Assembly (NCBI RefSeq): GCF_000317595.1
Contig: NZ_AEJC01000438.1
Location: 1 to 35,482 of the forward strand
Reading direction: 5' to 3'
Length of the DNA: 35,482 nt
Source of the DNA: Streptomyces ipomoeae 91-03
GTDB taxonomy: Bacteria; Actinomycetota; Actinomycetes; Streptomycetales; Streptomycetaceae
Below the pieces are notes generated by a model. The model was not told where the DNA came from. It saw only the letters and a list, made by a program, of their open reading frames with translations, and made no database searches. Below are positions 15,268 through 35,482 of the stretch, in pieces. The position numbers and the translations under genes were made by a program. Every line of letters starts with the position of its first letter. Position 1 is the stretch's first letter.

Positions 15268-15302
15268 GACCGCCCCCAACCCCAGCCGGGTCGGGGGCGG
15301 TC
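15268..15302. terminator. Bidirectional terminator between PPOX and aminotransferase genes
   Basis: A perfect 10-bp stem, GACCGCCCCC (15268-15277) with GGGGGCGGTC (15293-15302), continues inward with ACCC/GGGT. It lies between two convergent stop codons and marks a likely left boundary of the PKS cluster transcripts. Confidence 0.7.
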
Positions 15303-15355
15303 ACTCGTATGGCTCTGCCCTGCACGTGGTTCTCGTCCGTCGCGCCCGCCCTCGG

Positions 15356-16960
15356 TCACGCGTGGAGCAGCGTCTCCCCGTCCTGTTTCGCGAGTACGGA
15401 GATCAGGTCGCGCAGGGCCTTGTCGGCCTGGGCGATCTCGGTGTCCGTGAGGTGGACGGAGGGTTCGAGGCGGAGCGTGTTCGTGGCGCTCGCCGTGGGG
15501 AAGATGCGGACCGCGTGGGCGCGCAGGAGATAGCCGGCGAAGAGGTAGCCGAGCAGGCCCGCACGCGCCTGTTCGCGGATGATCTCCGAGGTGGAGTCGG
15601 ACTGGTCGTGGAACTCCAGGCCGATCATCAGGCCCTTGCCCCGGACGTCCTTGACGATGTCGCCGAACTCGTCCTTCAGCCTGCCCAGCATCGCGAGTAG
15701 TTGGTCGCCGCGCTCGGCGGCCAGACGGTACGCCCTGCCGTCGTCGGCCTCCAGCAGGTCCACCGTGCGGCCGGCGATGAGGGTGGAGAAGCTGTCCTTG
15801 GCGTAGGTCGAGCTGTGGACGAGTTCGAAGTCGGTGCGGTAGCGCGAGCCTCGGATCAGCGTCAGCGCTGCCTTGGCGATGCCGCCGCCGAGGCTCTTGG
15901 CGAGGGTGAAGTAATCGCCCTGGAGGCCGAGGTGCGAACTGGCGAAGAACGCGCCGGAGCGGCCCATGCCGCTCTGCACCTCGTCCACGATGATCGGGCA
16001 GTCGATGCCGGCGCAGACCTGCTGGATCCTGCGTACGGCGGCCCGGTCGAGGACATGGATGCCGGCCTCGCCCTGGATGGGTTCGAGCACGAAGGCGCAG
16101 ATGACCGGCAGTTCGCGCTCGGTGAGGCGTACGACGTCCTGGTCGACCGTGAGGTCCAGAAGGGTCTTCCGCTCCTCGGCGACGATCTTCTCCAGCACCT
16201 CGGGGCGGTCCAGGGGCACGAAGCGGCACTGGGCGGCCAGGGCGGTGAAGGGGGCGCGGTAGCCGACGTTGTGGGTGAGCTGGATGCTGCCGACGAGCTT
16301 TCCGTGGAAGGAGCCCTCCGGGGCCAGGAACACCGGCGGGGCGGTCATGCGCTCGCTGTTGGCGCTCTTGACGGCGTCGATGAGGCGGTCGAGGGCGGCC
16401 ATGGCGTCCGCCGCGTCCACGTCGGGGTCGGCCGGCACCGGCGCCTCGGCGCCCAGCAGTTCGGGCGCGTTCTCCGCGTGGAGCCGGGCGCCGGACCGTA
16501 CCGCCGCGCGGGCCTTCTCCAGGTTGGCGTCGATCTCCTCCGCCAGTGCGGCCAGTTTCATCACACGGTCGAGTTCGGCGTGCTTGACCGCCACCTCGAC
16601 GGCCTCGGCGCCGCTGTTGGCGAAGACCGCCGAGTAGTGCTCGGACGTACCGAACTCACGCCGGATGATGGTGTTGATCTTCCAGGCCAGGTCATTGGCG
16701 TACGGGTGCCTGGAGAACTGTGCGTGGATCGGCGTCCCCTGGTCGAGCAGGGACTTCGCGTAGGCCACGATCTCGGGATTGTTGTGCCCGAGTATCGCCG
16801 AGCCGTAGCCGCCCACCAGGTCGAGTACGGGGATTTCCGTGCCCTGGTCGTCGCGGTAGAAGAGGGTGTTTCCCTGAGAACGGACGTATTCGACGCCGAG
16901 TCCGAGTGAGGACAGCCATCCGGCAAGGTGCGGTTCCGCCAGTTCGAGTTTCTCGACCAC
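15356..16960 (-). CDS. Class III PLP-dependent aminotransferase, PKS-cluster associated
   Basis: This 534-aa enzyme starts at GTG 16960, with GAGAGG 8 nt upstream; the frame is open to 17014 without a comparable site. Class III features: GYGSAILGHNNPEI, FANSGAEAVEVAVKHA (117-128), EGSFHG, the PLP-binding VDEVQSGMGRSG, and Schiff-base Lys355 in TLAKSLGGGIAKA. It would move an amino group between an amino acid and an aldehyde or keto substrate. Relative to the usual 420-460 aa it carries an acidic, helical insertion at about 131-205. It is transcribed away from PKS1 out of a shared intergenic region. Class III aminotransferases in PKS clusters aminate polyketide aldehydes (as in polyketide alkaloids and borrelidin) or help make amino starters; either role is inference here. 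Confidence 0.85.
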   Translation of the reverse strand: MVEKLELAEPHLAGWLSSLGLGVEYVRSQGNTLFYRDDQGTEIPVLDLVGGYGSAILGHNNPEIVAYAKSLLDQGTPIHAQFSRHPYANDLAWKINTIIRREFGTSEHYSAVFANSGAEAVEVAVKHAELDRVMKLAALAEEIDANLEKARAAVRSGARLHAENAPELLGAEAPVPADPDVDAADAMAALDRLIDAVKSANSERMTAPPVFLAPEGSFHGKLVGSIQLTHNVGYRAPFTALAAQCRFVPLDRPEVLEKIVAEERKTLLDLTVDQDVVRLTERELPVICAFVLEPIQGEAGIHVLDRAAVRRIQQVCAGIDCPIIVDEVQSGMGRSGAFFASSHLGLQGDYFTLAKSLGGGIAKAALTLIRGSRYRTDFELVHSSTYAKDSFSTLIAGRTVDLLEADDGRAYRLAAERGDQLLAMLGRLKDEFGDIVKDVRGKGLMIGLEFHDQSDSTSEIIREQARAGLLGYLFAGYLLRAHAVRIFPTASATNTLRLEPSVHLTDTEIAQADKALRDLISVLAKQDGETLLHA

Positions 16961-17283
16961 CGGGTTTTCCTCTCCGTTTGTTTTTCTGCCCAGCTGTGCG
17001 GCAGACCCTAGCATTCACACCATCTACCTGCTGTTTCCTCTGTAATGACACAGTAACGGCACACTCTCGGGTCACTCTTCGGAACATCTCCGGTAATCGA
17101 TCGATCTGTTTTCTCTCTGCTTTCCCTTTCGATCCTGGAGCGAGCGGGGCGTTACCGTGCCGGGACTTTTCTCCTGGCCGACCGGAAATCGCTGCGGTTA
17201 CGCTCGCCGGGAGCGCATGTTCGTTGTCCAGGCGTGTTCGTTATCCAGGTGATTTCCAGTAATGGAAGGGCAGCCGAGCCAAA
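16961..17283. promoter_or_regulatory. Divergent promoter region of aminotransferase and PKS1, with 17-bp tandem repeat
   Basis: This 323-bp region is noticeably richer in A+T than its flanks (T-rich around 17,095-17,140). Close to PKS1, 17215-17231 and 17232-17248 are a head-to-tail 17-bp repeat, GCRTGTTCGTTRTCCAG, with two mismatches; both copies are followed by G. The repeat ends 35 bp before the PKS1 ATG. GGAAGGG (17264-17270) is the likely ribosome site of PKS1. A direct repeat in this position suggests binding by a cluster regulator, but no regulator gene lies within the cluster part of the window. Confidence 0.55.
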
Positions 17284-28404
<11,121 letters not shown>

Positions 28405-28489
28405 GGCCCGGCCGGGCCTGATCCGCCGACCCGGACCGGCCCGGCCCCCATGACTCTCTTTGCCGACTTCCCCATGGAGCTGAGACGAC

Positions 28490-31400
28490 GTGACGACTGA
28501 CGAGAACCAACTCCGCCAGTACCTCAAGCGTGCGGTCGCCGACGCCCGCGCCAGCCGGCAGCGGCTGCGCGAGGTGGAGGAGAGGGAGCAGGAGCCGATC
28601 GCGATCGTCGGGATGGCGTGCCGCTACCCCGGCGGTGTGCGGTCGCCCGAGGAGTTGTGGCAGGTGGTCGCCGACGGCGTGGACGCGGTGTCGCCCTTCC
28701 CCGAGGGGCGTGGCTGGTCCGTCGACGACCTGTACGACCCCGACCCGGACGCGGTCGGCAAGTCGTACACCCGGCACGGCGGGTTCCTGCACGACGCCGA
28801 TCTGTTCGACCCGGAGTTCTTCGGGATGTCGCCCCGGGAGGCGCTGGCCACCGATCCCCAGCAGCGGCTGCTGCTGGAGACCGCGTGGGAGGCGTTCGAA
28901 CGGGCGCGGATCGTCCCGGAGTCGGTGCGCGGCAGCCGTACCGGAGTGTTCGTCGGGGCGATGTACAACGACTACGGCTCCCGACCGCATCTGCCGGCCG
29001 ACGAGTTCGAGGGTTACCTGTACGGCGGCAGCGCGGGCAGCGTCGCCTCGGGCCGGCTCGCCTACACCTTCGGTCTGGAGGGCCCGGCGGTCACCGTGGA
29101 CACCGCCTGCTCCTCGTCGCTGGTCGCCCTGCATCTGGCGGCGACCGCGCTGCGCCGGGGCGAGGCCGATCTCGCGCTGGCCGGTGGGGTGACGGTGATG
29201 TCCACGCCGACGTCGTTCGTCGAGTTCTCCCGGTTGCGCGGGCTGTCGCCCGACGGCCGGTGCCGGTCCTTCGCCGCCTCCGCCGACGGCACCGGCTGGG
29301 CGGAGGGTGTCGGACTGCTGCTGCTCGCCCGGCTGTCCGACGCGCGGCGCGAGGGCCGTCCGGTGCTGGCCGTGATCAGGGGGTCGGCGATCAACCAGGA
29401 CGGCGCCAGCAACGGGCTCACCGCGCCCAACGGCCCCGCCCAGGAACGGGTGATCCGGCAGGCCCTCGCGGGCGCCCGGCTGACCCCGGCCGACATCGAC
29501 ACGGTCGAGGCGCACGGCACCGGGACGACCCTCGGCGACCCGATCGAGGCGCGGGCCCTGCTCGCCACCTACGGCAAGGACCGGCCTGCGGACCGCCCCC
29601 TGTGGCTGGGCTCGCTCAAGTCGAACATCGGCCACACCCAGGCGGCGGCCGGGGTCGGCGGCGTCATCAAGATGGTCGAGGCGATCCGGCACGGCGTCCT
29701 CCCCCGGACCCTGCACGCCGAGGAGCCCTCACCGCACATCGACTGGGACACCGGCGCCCTCGCCCTGCTCACCGAGCCCCGCGACTGGCCGGAGACGGGC
29801 CGCCCCCGCCGGGCCGCCGTGTCGTCGTTCGGCTTCAGCGGCACCAACGCGCACGTGATCGTGGAGGAGGCGCCGGAGGAGACCGCGGCGACCGACACAG
29901 CGGCTGCTGACGCGGCCGACGGGACGACCCGCACGGAGGCCGGTGAGGGCGTGCCGACGCGCGGCGAACAGGCGTCCGCCGCAACCGAGTCGACCGACCG
30001 CCCGTTGCCCTTCGTGCTCTCCGGCAAGGGTGAGCGGGCCCTCGTCGCGCAGGCCCGGCGGCTGCTCGATCGTCTGGCCGGCGGCGATGGTTCCCTCCCC
30101 GACATCGCCCACGCGCTGGCCACCAGCCGGGCCGCACTGGACGACCGGGCGGTGGTCGTGGGCGCCGACCGGGCCGCGCTCACGGCGGGGCTGACCGCCC
30201 TCGCCGAGGGCACGGGCGCGCCGAACGTCGTGCGCGGGGCCCGGACGGGCGAGACGCGGGTCGCGTTCGTCTTCCCCGGGCAGGGCTCGCAGTGGGCCGG
30301 TATGGCCGCCGATCTGCTCGACGCGTCACCGGTGTTCGCCGCCGCGATGGCGGACTGCGCGGCGGCGCTGGCCCCGGTCACCGACTGGGATCTGATCGAG
30401 ACCGTCCGGGCCCGGCGACCGCTGGAGCGGGTGGACGTGGTCCAGCCCGCGCTGTGGGCGGTCATGGTGTCGCTGGCGGCGGTGTGGCGTGCCCACGGGG
30501 TGCGCCCCGCCGCCGTCATCGGCCACTCCCAGGGCGAGATCGCCGCCGCCTGTGTGGCCGGCGCGCTGTCCCTGGCCGACGGCGCCCGGGTCGTGGCGCT
30601 GCGCGCCCGCGCCATCGCCGAGGACCTCTCCGGGCGGGGCGGCATGATGTCGGTCGCGCTGCCCGAGCCCGTGGTGCGCGAGCTGATCGACGGCTACGGC
30701 GGCCGGGTCGCGGTGGCCGCCGTCAACGGCGCGACCTCGGTGGTGCTGTCCGGCGACGCCGACGCCCTCGACGAGCTGCGCGACACGATCGTGGCCGACG
30801 GCGGGCGCGCCAAGCGGCTCCCGGTGGACTACGCCTCGCACTGCGCGCACGTCGAGTCGATCCGCGAGCGGCTGCTGGCCGATCTGGCGGGCATCGAGGC
30901 CCGGCCCGCCGAGGTGCCGTTCTACTCCACGGTCACCGGGGGCCTGTTCGACACCACGGGCCTGGACGCCGCGTACTGGTACACGAACCTGCGGCAGAGC
31001 GTGCTGTTCGAGCCGACCACGCGCACCCTGCTGGAGGGCGGCCACGGCGTGTTCGTCGAGTGCAGCCCGCACCCCGTGCTGCTGCACAGCGTCGAGGAGA
31101 CCGCGGACGCCGTGGGCACGGCCGTCGCCGGTGTCGGTTCGCTGCGCCGCGACGACGGCGGGCCCGAGCGGGTGCTGGCCGCCCTGGGCGAGGCGTTCGT
31201 GGCCGGGGTCCCGGTGGACTGGCCGGTGGTGTTCGAGGGCCTGCCGGTACGCCCCGTCGAGCTGCCGACCTACCCGTTCCAGCGCGAGCGGTACTGGCTG
31301 GAGCAGTCGGCACCCTCGTACGCCGCCGGGCCCGGACCCTCCGACCACCCGCTGCTCGGTACGCCGGTCGCCGTGGCCGGTGCGGACGAGGTGCTGTTCA

Positions 31401-34071
31401 CCGGCCGGATCGCGCTGGGCGCCCAGCCGTGGCTGGCCGAGCACACCCGGTCCGGCAGTGCCGTGCTGCCGGCGGCGGCGCTGGTCGACGCGGTGATCAG
31501 GGCGGGCGGCGAGGTGGCCTGCCCGGTGGTGGACGAGCTGACCGTGCGGGCCGAGGTCGCCGTGCCGGACACCGGCGAGGTCCCGCTCCAGGTGCGGGTC
31601 GGCGCCCCCGACGACATGGGCCGCCGCCCCGTCACCGTGCACGCCCTGCCGGACCCGGACACCGCCGCGTGGACGGAACTGGCCACCGGCACCGTCCGCG
31701 CCGAAAACACCGAAAACACCGAAAACGCCGAAAACTCCGAAGGCTCCGAGCGCGGCCCCGCCGGCGGGGCCGCGGAGGCCACCGGGGGCGTCGAGGTACG
31801 GCTCCCCGAGGAGTACGCCGCCGACGCGGCCCGCCACGCCCTGCACCCGGCGCTGCTGCGGGCCGCCCTCACCGTGGACGGAGGCGAGCCCTTCGCGGTC
31901 CGCTGGCGAGGGGTACGGCTGCACGCCCCCGGCGCGACGGCCGTACGCGCCCGGCTGGTTCCGGCACCGGAAAGCGAAGCCGCCGACGGCGAGACCGCTG
32001 TGTCCGTGCTGCTGACCGCCCCGGACGGGACCCGGGTCGCGACCGTCGAGTCCGTCGTCCGCCGCTCCCCCAAACCCGCGGACCTCGTCGGCGGCTCCGG
32101 CCCCCTCGGCGCCCTCCACCACATCGCCTGGACCCCGCTCGCCGCCCAGCGGTCGGACCGGCCCGTCGCCTGGGCGGCCCTGGGACGCCTGCCGGAGGAG
32201 GAGCCCGGGGTCTCGTACGAGCTGCCCGAGGCGTACGACGACGAGTCCGGCATCCCGGCCTACGACGACCTCGCCGCCCTCGGCCGGCCATCGACTCCGG
32301 GGTGTCCGTCGACGCCCTCCTCGTCCACCTCCCGGCGGCCACCGGCGACTCGGAGGTGGTTGACGGGGTGCACCGCGCCACCCGCCGGACGCTGGCGCTG
32401 CTCCAGGCCTGGCTGGGCGACGAGCGGTTCACGGACACCCGGCTCGTGCTCGTCACCAGGGGTGCCGTCGCCGCCGGGCCCGCCGAGGTGCCCCGGCTCG
32501 ACGCGGCGGCGGTCCTGGGGCTGGTGCGGTCGGCTCAGTCGGAGAACCCGGAGCGGATCGTCCTCGTGGACGCCGCCGGCACGGGCCCGGCGCCCGTGCC
32601 TCCGGCGCTCCTCGCCGCCCTGCTCGCCTCGGACGAGCCGCAGGCGGCCGTCCGGGACGGCCGGCTCCTGGTCCCCCGGCTGCACCGGGTCGCCCCCACC
32701 GACGCGGGCGACACGGCGGCCCCCGGTTGGCGGCCGGACGGCACGGTGCTGGTCACCGGCGGCACCGGCGCGCTCGGCGCCGCGGTCGCCCGGCATCTCG
32801 TCGTCGAGCACGGCGTCCGGCGGCTGCTGCTGGTCTCCCGCCGGGGCGAAGAGGCCCCCGGGGCCCGGGAGTTGCGCACCGAACTCATCGGGCTCGGCGC
32901 GACAGTGCGGATCGCCGCCTGCGATGTCGCCGACCGGGACGCGCTGAAGGCGCTGCTCGCCGGGGTACCCGCCGAGCATCCGCTGACCGGCGTCGTCCAC
33001 GCGGCCGGTGTCCTGGACAACGACCTGCTCCCGGCGCTGACGCCCGGCCGGCTGGAGGCGGTGCTGCGTCCCAAGGCCGACGCCGCCTGGCATCTGCACG
33101 AGCTGACCCGCGAGGACGACCTGTCGGCGTTCGTGCTGTTCTCCTCGGTCGTGGGCGTGTTCGGCGGCCCGGGCCAGGCCAACTACGCCGCCGCCGGGGC
33201 CTTCCTCGACGCGCTGGCCCACCGGCGCCGGGCCGAGGGCCTGCCCGCGAGCTCACCGGCCTGGGGGCTGTGGGAGGTCGAGGGCGGGATCAACGCGGGG
33301 CTGACGCCGGCCGACCGGGCCCGTTTCGCCCGCGACGGCTTCGTACCGACGAGCGCGGAGGAAGGACTCGCGCTGTTCGACGCCGCGCTGACGCTGACCC
33401 ACCCCGCCCCGACCGCCACGCCGCTGGACCTCGCGGCCGTACGGGCGGCCGGCACCCCGGTTCCGCCGCTGCTGCGGGCCCTGGTCCCGGCGGCCGGCCG
33501 CCGCCCGGAACGGACCGGGGGCGACGGGGGCGTGCCGCTGGCGCGGCGGATCGCCGGGATGGGCGCGGCCGAGCGGCAGGAGTTCGTGCTGGACCTGGTG
33601 TGCGGCGAGGTGGCCGTCGTGCTCGGCTTCCGCGACGCCGGTGCCGTCGAGGCCCAACGTCCCTTCCAGGAGCTGGGGTTCGACTCGCTCACCGCCGTAC
33701 AGCTGCGCAACCGGCTGGGCGCGGTCAGCGGCGTCCGGCTGCCGGCGACCGTCGTGTTCGACCATCCGACCCCGGCCGCCCTCACCGCGTTCCTGCTCAC
33801 CGCGCTCGGGGCCGACGACGGGCCGGCCGAGCGGTCCCCGCTGCTCGCCGAGCTCGACAAGCTGGAGGAGATCCTCTCCACGGTCTCCGACACCGAGGAC
33901 ACGGACGAACGGGCCACGGTCACCGTCCGGTTGCAGACCATCCTGTCGCGCTGGATGGACGCCTGGGGCACCACGCCCGGCGACCCCGATCCGGCGGAGT
34001 CTCTGGAGTCGGCCTCGACCGCCGAACTCCTCGACTTCATCGACAACGAACTCGGCCGCGCGGGCAGCTGA
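28490..34071 (+). CDS. Modular type I PKS, extension module 2, with apparent frameshift near 32,280
   Basis: GTG 28490 follows GGAG by 10 nt and codes an N-terminal docking helix (ENQLRQYLKRAVADARAS). Domains: KS with Cys207 in DTACSSS; AT with GHSQGE (Ser680) and YASH at 781-784, predicting methylmalonyl-CoA; DH-like region with His985 in place but about 35-40 aa shorter than in PKS1, lacking YGPxFQG and with Arg1124 for the catalytic Asp, so probably inactive; KR with TGGTGALG and the Tyr of GQANYAAAG, but LDN where B-type KRs have LDD; ACP with GFDSLTAVQLRN; C-terminal docking region. Up to 32,280 the frame starts at 28490. Afterwards coding continues in a different frame to 34071. Inserting one C in CCCTCGGCC at 32,278-32,286 restores YDDLAALRPAIDSGV and an 1860-aa protein. 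As read, translation stops at 32947, inside the KR. Confidence 0.88.
31703..31738 (+). repeat. 9-bp tandem repeat (Glu-Asn-Thr type x4) inside degenerate DH of PKS2
   Basis: Four units of GAAAACNCC code ENTENTENAENS. The AAA-rich units are foreign to the 72% G+C surroundings. They sit where an active DH has the stretch leading to its YGPxFQG motif, which is missing here. Confidence 0.9.
32276..32290 (+). other. Apparent single-base deletion (frameshift site) in PKS2
   Basis: Homology to the DH-KR linker of module 1 (PYDDLTALREAVDGGA) shows the frame must shift between CTC at 32279-32281 and GCC at 32287. One missing C explains it. Coding quality and domain motifs are normal on both sides, so the change is either recent or a sequencing error. 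Confidence 0.9.
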
Positions 34072-34129
34072 TGACCCGCGACCGCGTCACCCCCGTCACT
34101 GTCGTCCCCGAGAAGATGTGAGTTGTCCC

Positions 34130-35482
34130 ATGGCGGATGAGAAGAAGCTGGCCGACTATCTGAAATGGGTCACCGCCGACCTGCGGAAGGCCCGGAACCG
34201 CATCGCCGAGCTGGAGTCCGGGCGGCTGGAGCCGGTCGCGATCGTCGGCATGGCCTGCCGCTATCCCGGTGGGGTGGCCTCGGCCGACGATCTGTGGCGG
34301 CTGGTGGCGGAGGGCCGTGACGGCATCTCGGAGTTCCCGGCCGACCGGGGCTGGGACCTGGAGGGGCTGTACGACGCCGACCCGGACACCCCCGGCACGT
34401 CGTACACCCGCGAGGGCGGGTTCCTGGACGGGGCCGCCGACTTCGACGCCGCGTTCTTCGGGATCTCCCCGCGTGAGGCGCTCTCGATGGACCCTCAGCA
34501 GCGGGTGCTGCTGGAGACCGCCTGGGAGACGTTCGAGCAGGCCGGCATCGATCCGACGGGGCTGAAGGCGTCCAACGTGGGCGTGTTCGTCGGCGCGGTG
34601 GACCAGACGTACCTCGGTCTCGAAGGGCCCGAGGAGTTCGAGGGCCATCTGATGACCGGCAAGCTCAGCAGTGTCGTCTCCGGTCGTGTCTCGTACTCGT
34701 TCGGGTTCGAGGGGCCCGCGGTCACGGTGGACACGGCGTGCTCGTCGTCACTGGTCGCGCTGCATCTCGCGGCGCAGTCCGTGCGCAGTGGGGAGTCGGC
34801 GCTCGCCCTGGCCGGCGGGGTGACGATCAGCGGCACGCCCGGCGGGTTCGTCGACTTCTCCCGGCAGCGGGGGCTCGCCGTGGACGGCCGGTGCAAGTCG
34901 TTCGCCGCGGCGGCCGACGGTACGAGCTGGTCGGAGGGCGTGGGTCTGCTCCTCGTCGAACGGCTCTCCGACGCCGTACGCAACGGGCACCGCGTCCTGG
35001 CCGTGCTGCGGGCGACCGCGGTCAACCAGGACGGCGCCTCCAACGGGCTCACCGCGCCCAGCGGCCCCGCCCAGGAGCGGGTGATCCGGCAGGCGCTCGC
35101 CGAGGCCCGGCTGGACGCGGCCGACGTGGACGCGGTCGAGGCGCACGGCACCGGCACCCGGCTCGGCGACCCCATCGAGGCGCGGGCGCTGCTGGGCACG
35201 TACGGCGCGGCGCGTCCGCCGGAGCGCCCGCTGTACCTGGGCTCGCTGAAGTCCAACATCGGGCATGCCGTCGCCGCGGCCGGTGTGGGCGGTGTGATCA
35301 AGATGATCCAGGCGATACGGCACGGGGTGCTGCCGAGGACACTGCACGTGGACCGGCCGACGCCGCTGGTCGACTGGTCCGAGGGCGCGGTGGAGCTGCT
35401 CACCGAGGAACGGCCCTGGCCCCGCACGGGCCGCCCGCGCCGGGCCGCGGTCTCCGCGTTCGGGGTGAGCGGCACCAACGCC
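34130..35482 (+). CDS. Modular type I PKS, start of the third synthase, 3'-truncated
   Basis: ATG 34130 lies 58 bp after PKS2 and opens a frame that runs to the window end (451 codons). It begins with an N-terminal docking helix (KKLADYLKWVTADLRKARNR), then a KS from about residue 38 (EPVAIVGMACRYPGG). The KS has Cys204 in DTACSSS, the His of EAHGTGTRLGDP and the His of KSNIGHAVAAAG, so it is a normal condensing KS, expected to take the chain from the PKS2 ACP. The window stops near the end of the KS (VSGTNA), so AT and later domains are unseen. The ribosome site is weak. Co-directional spacing indicates one operon with PKS1 and PKS2. Confidence 0.95.
   Translation, partial: MADEKKLADYLKWVTADLRKARNRIAELESGRLEPVAIVGMACRYPGGVASADDLWRLVAEGRDGISEFPADRGWDLEGLYDADPDTPGTSYTREGGFLDGAADFDAAFFGISPREALSMDPQQRVLLETAWETFEQAGIDPTGLKASNVGVFVGAVDQTYLGLEGPEEFEGHLMTGKLSSVVSGRVSYSFGFEGPAVTVDTACSSSLVALHLAAQSVRSGESALALAGGVTISGTPGGFVDFSRQRGLAVDGRCKSFAAAADGTSWSEGVGLLLVERLSDAVRNGHRVLAVLRATAVNQDGASNGLTAPSGPAQERVIRQALAEARLDAADVDAVEAHGTGTRLGDPIEARALLGTYGAARPPERPLYLGSLKSNIGHAVAAAGVGGVIKMIQAIRHGVLPRTLHVDRPTPLVDWSEGAVELLTEERPWPRTGRPRRAAVSAFGVSGTNA

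Noticed and set aside
32947..34071. PKS2 as two separate genes with a new start for KR-ACP
   Set aside because: The split falls inside the linker and KR with no ribosome site, and one base restores a normal module, so it is a broken single gene or a sequence error.
34070..34120. A 16-codon frame overlapping the PKS2 stop (begins MTRDRVTP)
   Set aside because: It is too short, has no recognisable ribosome site of its own and no family resemblance; it simply fills the PKS2-PKS3 gap. Translational coupling by it is possible but unsupported.

Overview
The window is about 72% G+C, uses strongly GC3-biased codons, and carries actinomycete-restricted families such as DUF3145, so it is almost certainly chromosomal DNA of a Streptomyces or close relative. 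No rRNA, tRNA or CRISPR array was seen.

Positions 1 to about 15,300 look like ordinary Streptomyces housekeeping and accessory DNA. In order they hold: the end of a GNAT acetyltransferase; a DUF3145 gene; an SGNH-hydrolase lipoprotein; aldose 1-epimerase (galM); a large cytoplasmic GH3 glycosidase with a divergent TetR regulator; an integral membrane protein; a broken TnpB-related transposon gene; a secreted pyroglutamyl-peptidase-like protein; an EI24 membrane protein; a second SGNH hydrolase; a second TetR regulator; a kinase-fold protein; and a PPOX-family oxidoreductase. Several starts lie 6-7 nt behind a -10-like hexamer, which suggests leaderless transcripts. Hairpins between convergent pairs mark likely terminators.

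From about 15,350 to the end of the window is the start of a modular type I polyketide synthase (PKS) cluster. A class III aminotransferase is transcribed leftward. From the same 323-bp intergenic region, at least three PKS genes run rightward and off the end. The first PKS (3706 aa) starts with a KSQ decarboxylating loading module (Gln182 in place of the KS cysteine) that unusually carries a complete AT-DH-KR-ACP set, followed by an extension module KS-AT(malonyl)-DH-KR-ACP. The second PKS is one module, KS-AT(methylmalonyl)-DH-KR-ACP. Its DH is degenerate and its reading frame is broken once, near 32,280. The third begins with an N-terminal docking helix and an intact KS and is cut by the window edge. 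Docking-type ends support the order PKS1 -> PKS2 -> PKS3. If the loading module supplies acetyl, the first steps would give crotonyl and then a 2-methyl-3-hydroxy-hex-4-enoyl chain (inference). The aminotransferase suggests a nitrogen-containing product, but release and tailoring genes lie outside the window.

The most unusual features are the over-equipped KSQ loading module, in-frame 9-bp tandem repeats inside PKS processing domains, the decayed DH and frameshift in PKS2, a 17-bp tandem repeat before the first PKS, a Cys-to-Ser pyroglutamyl-peptidase homologue, and a TnpB relic with structured 3' DNA resembling an omegaRNA region.
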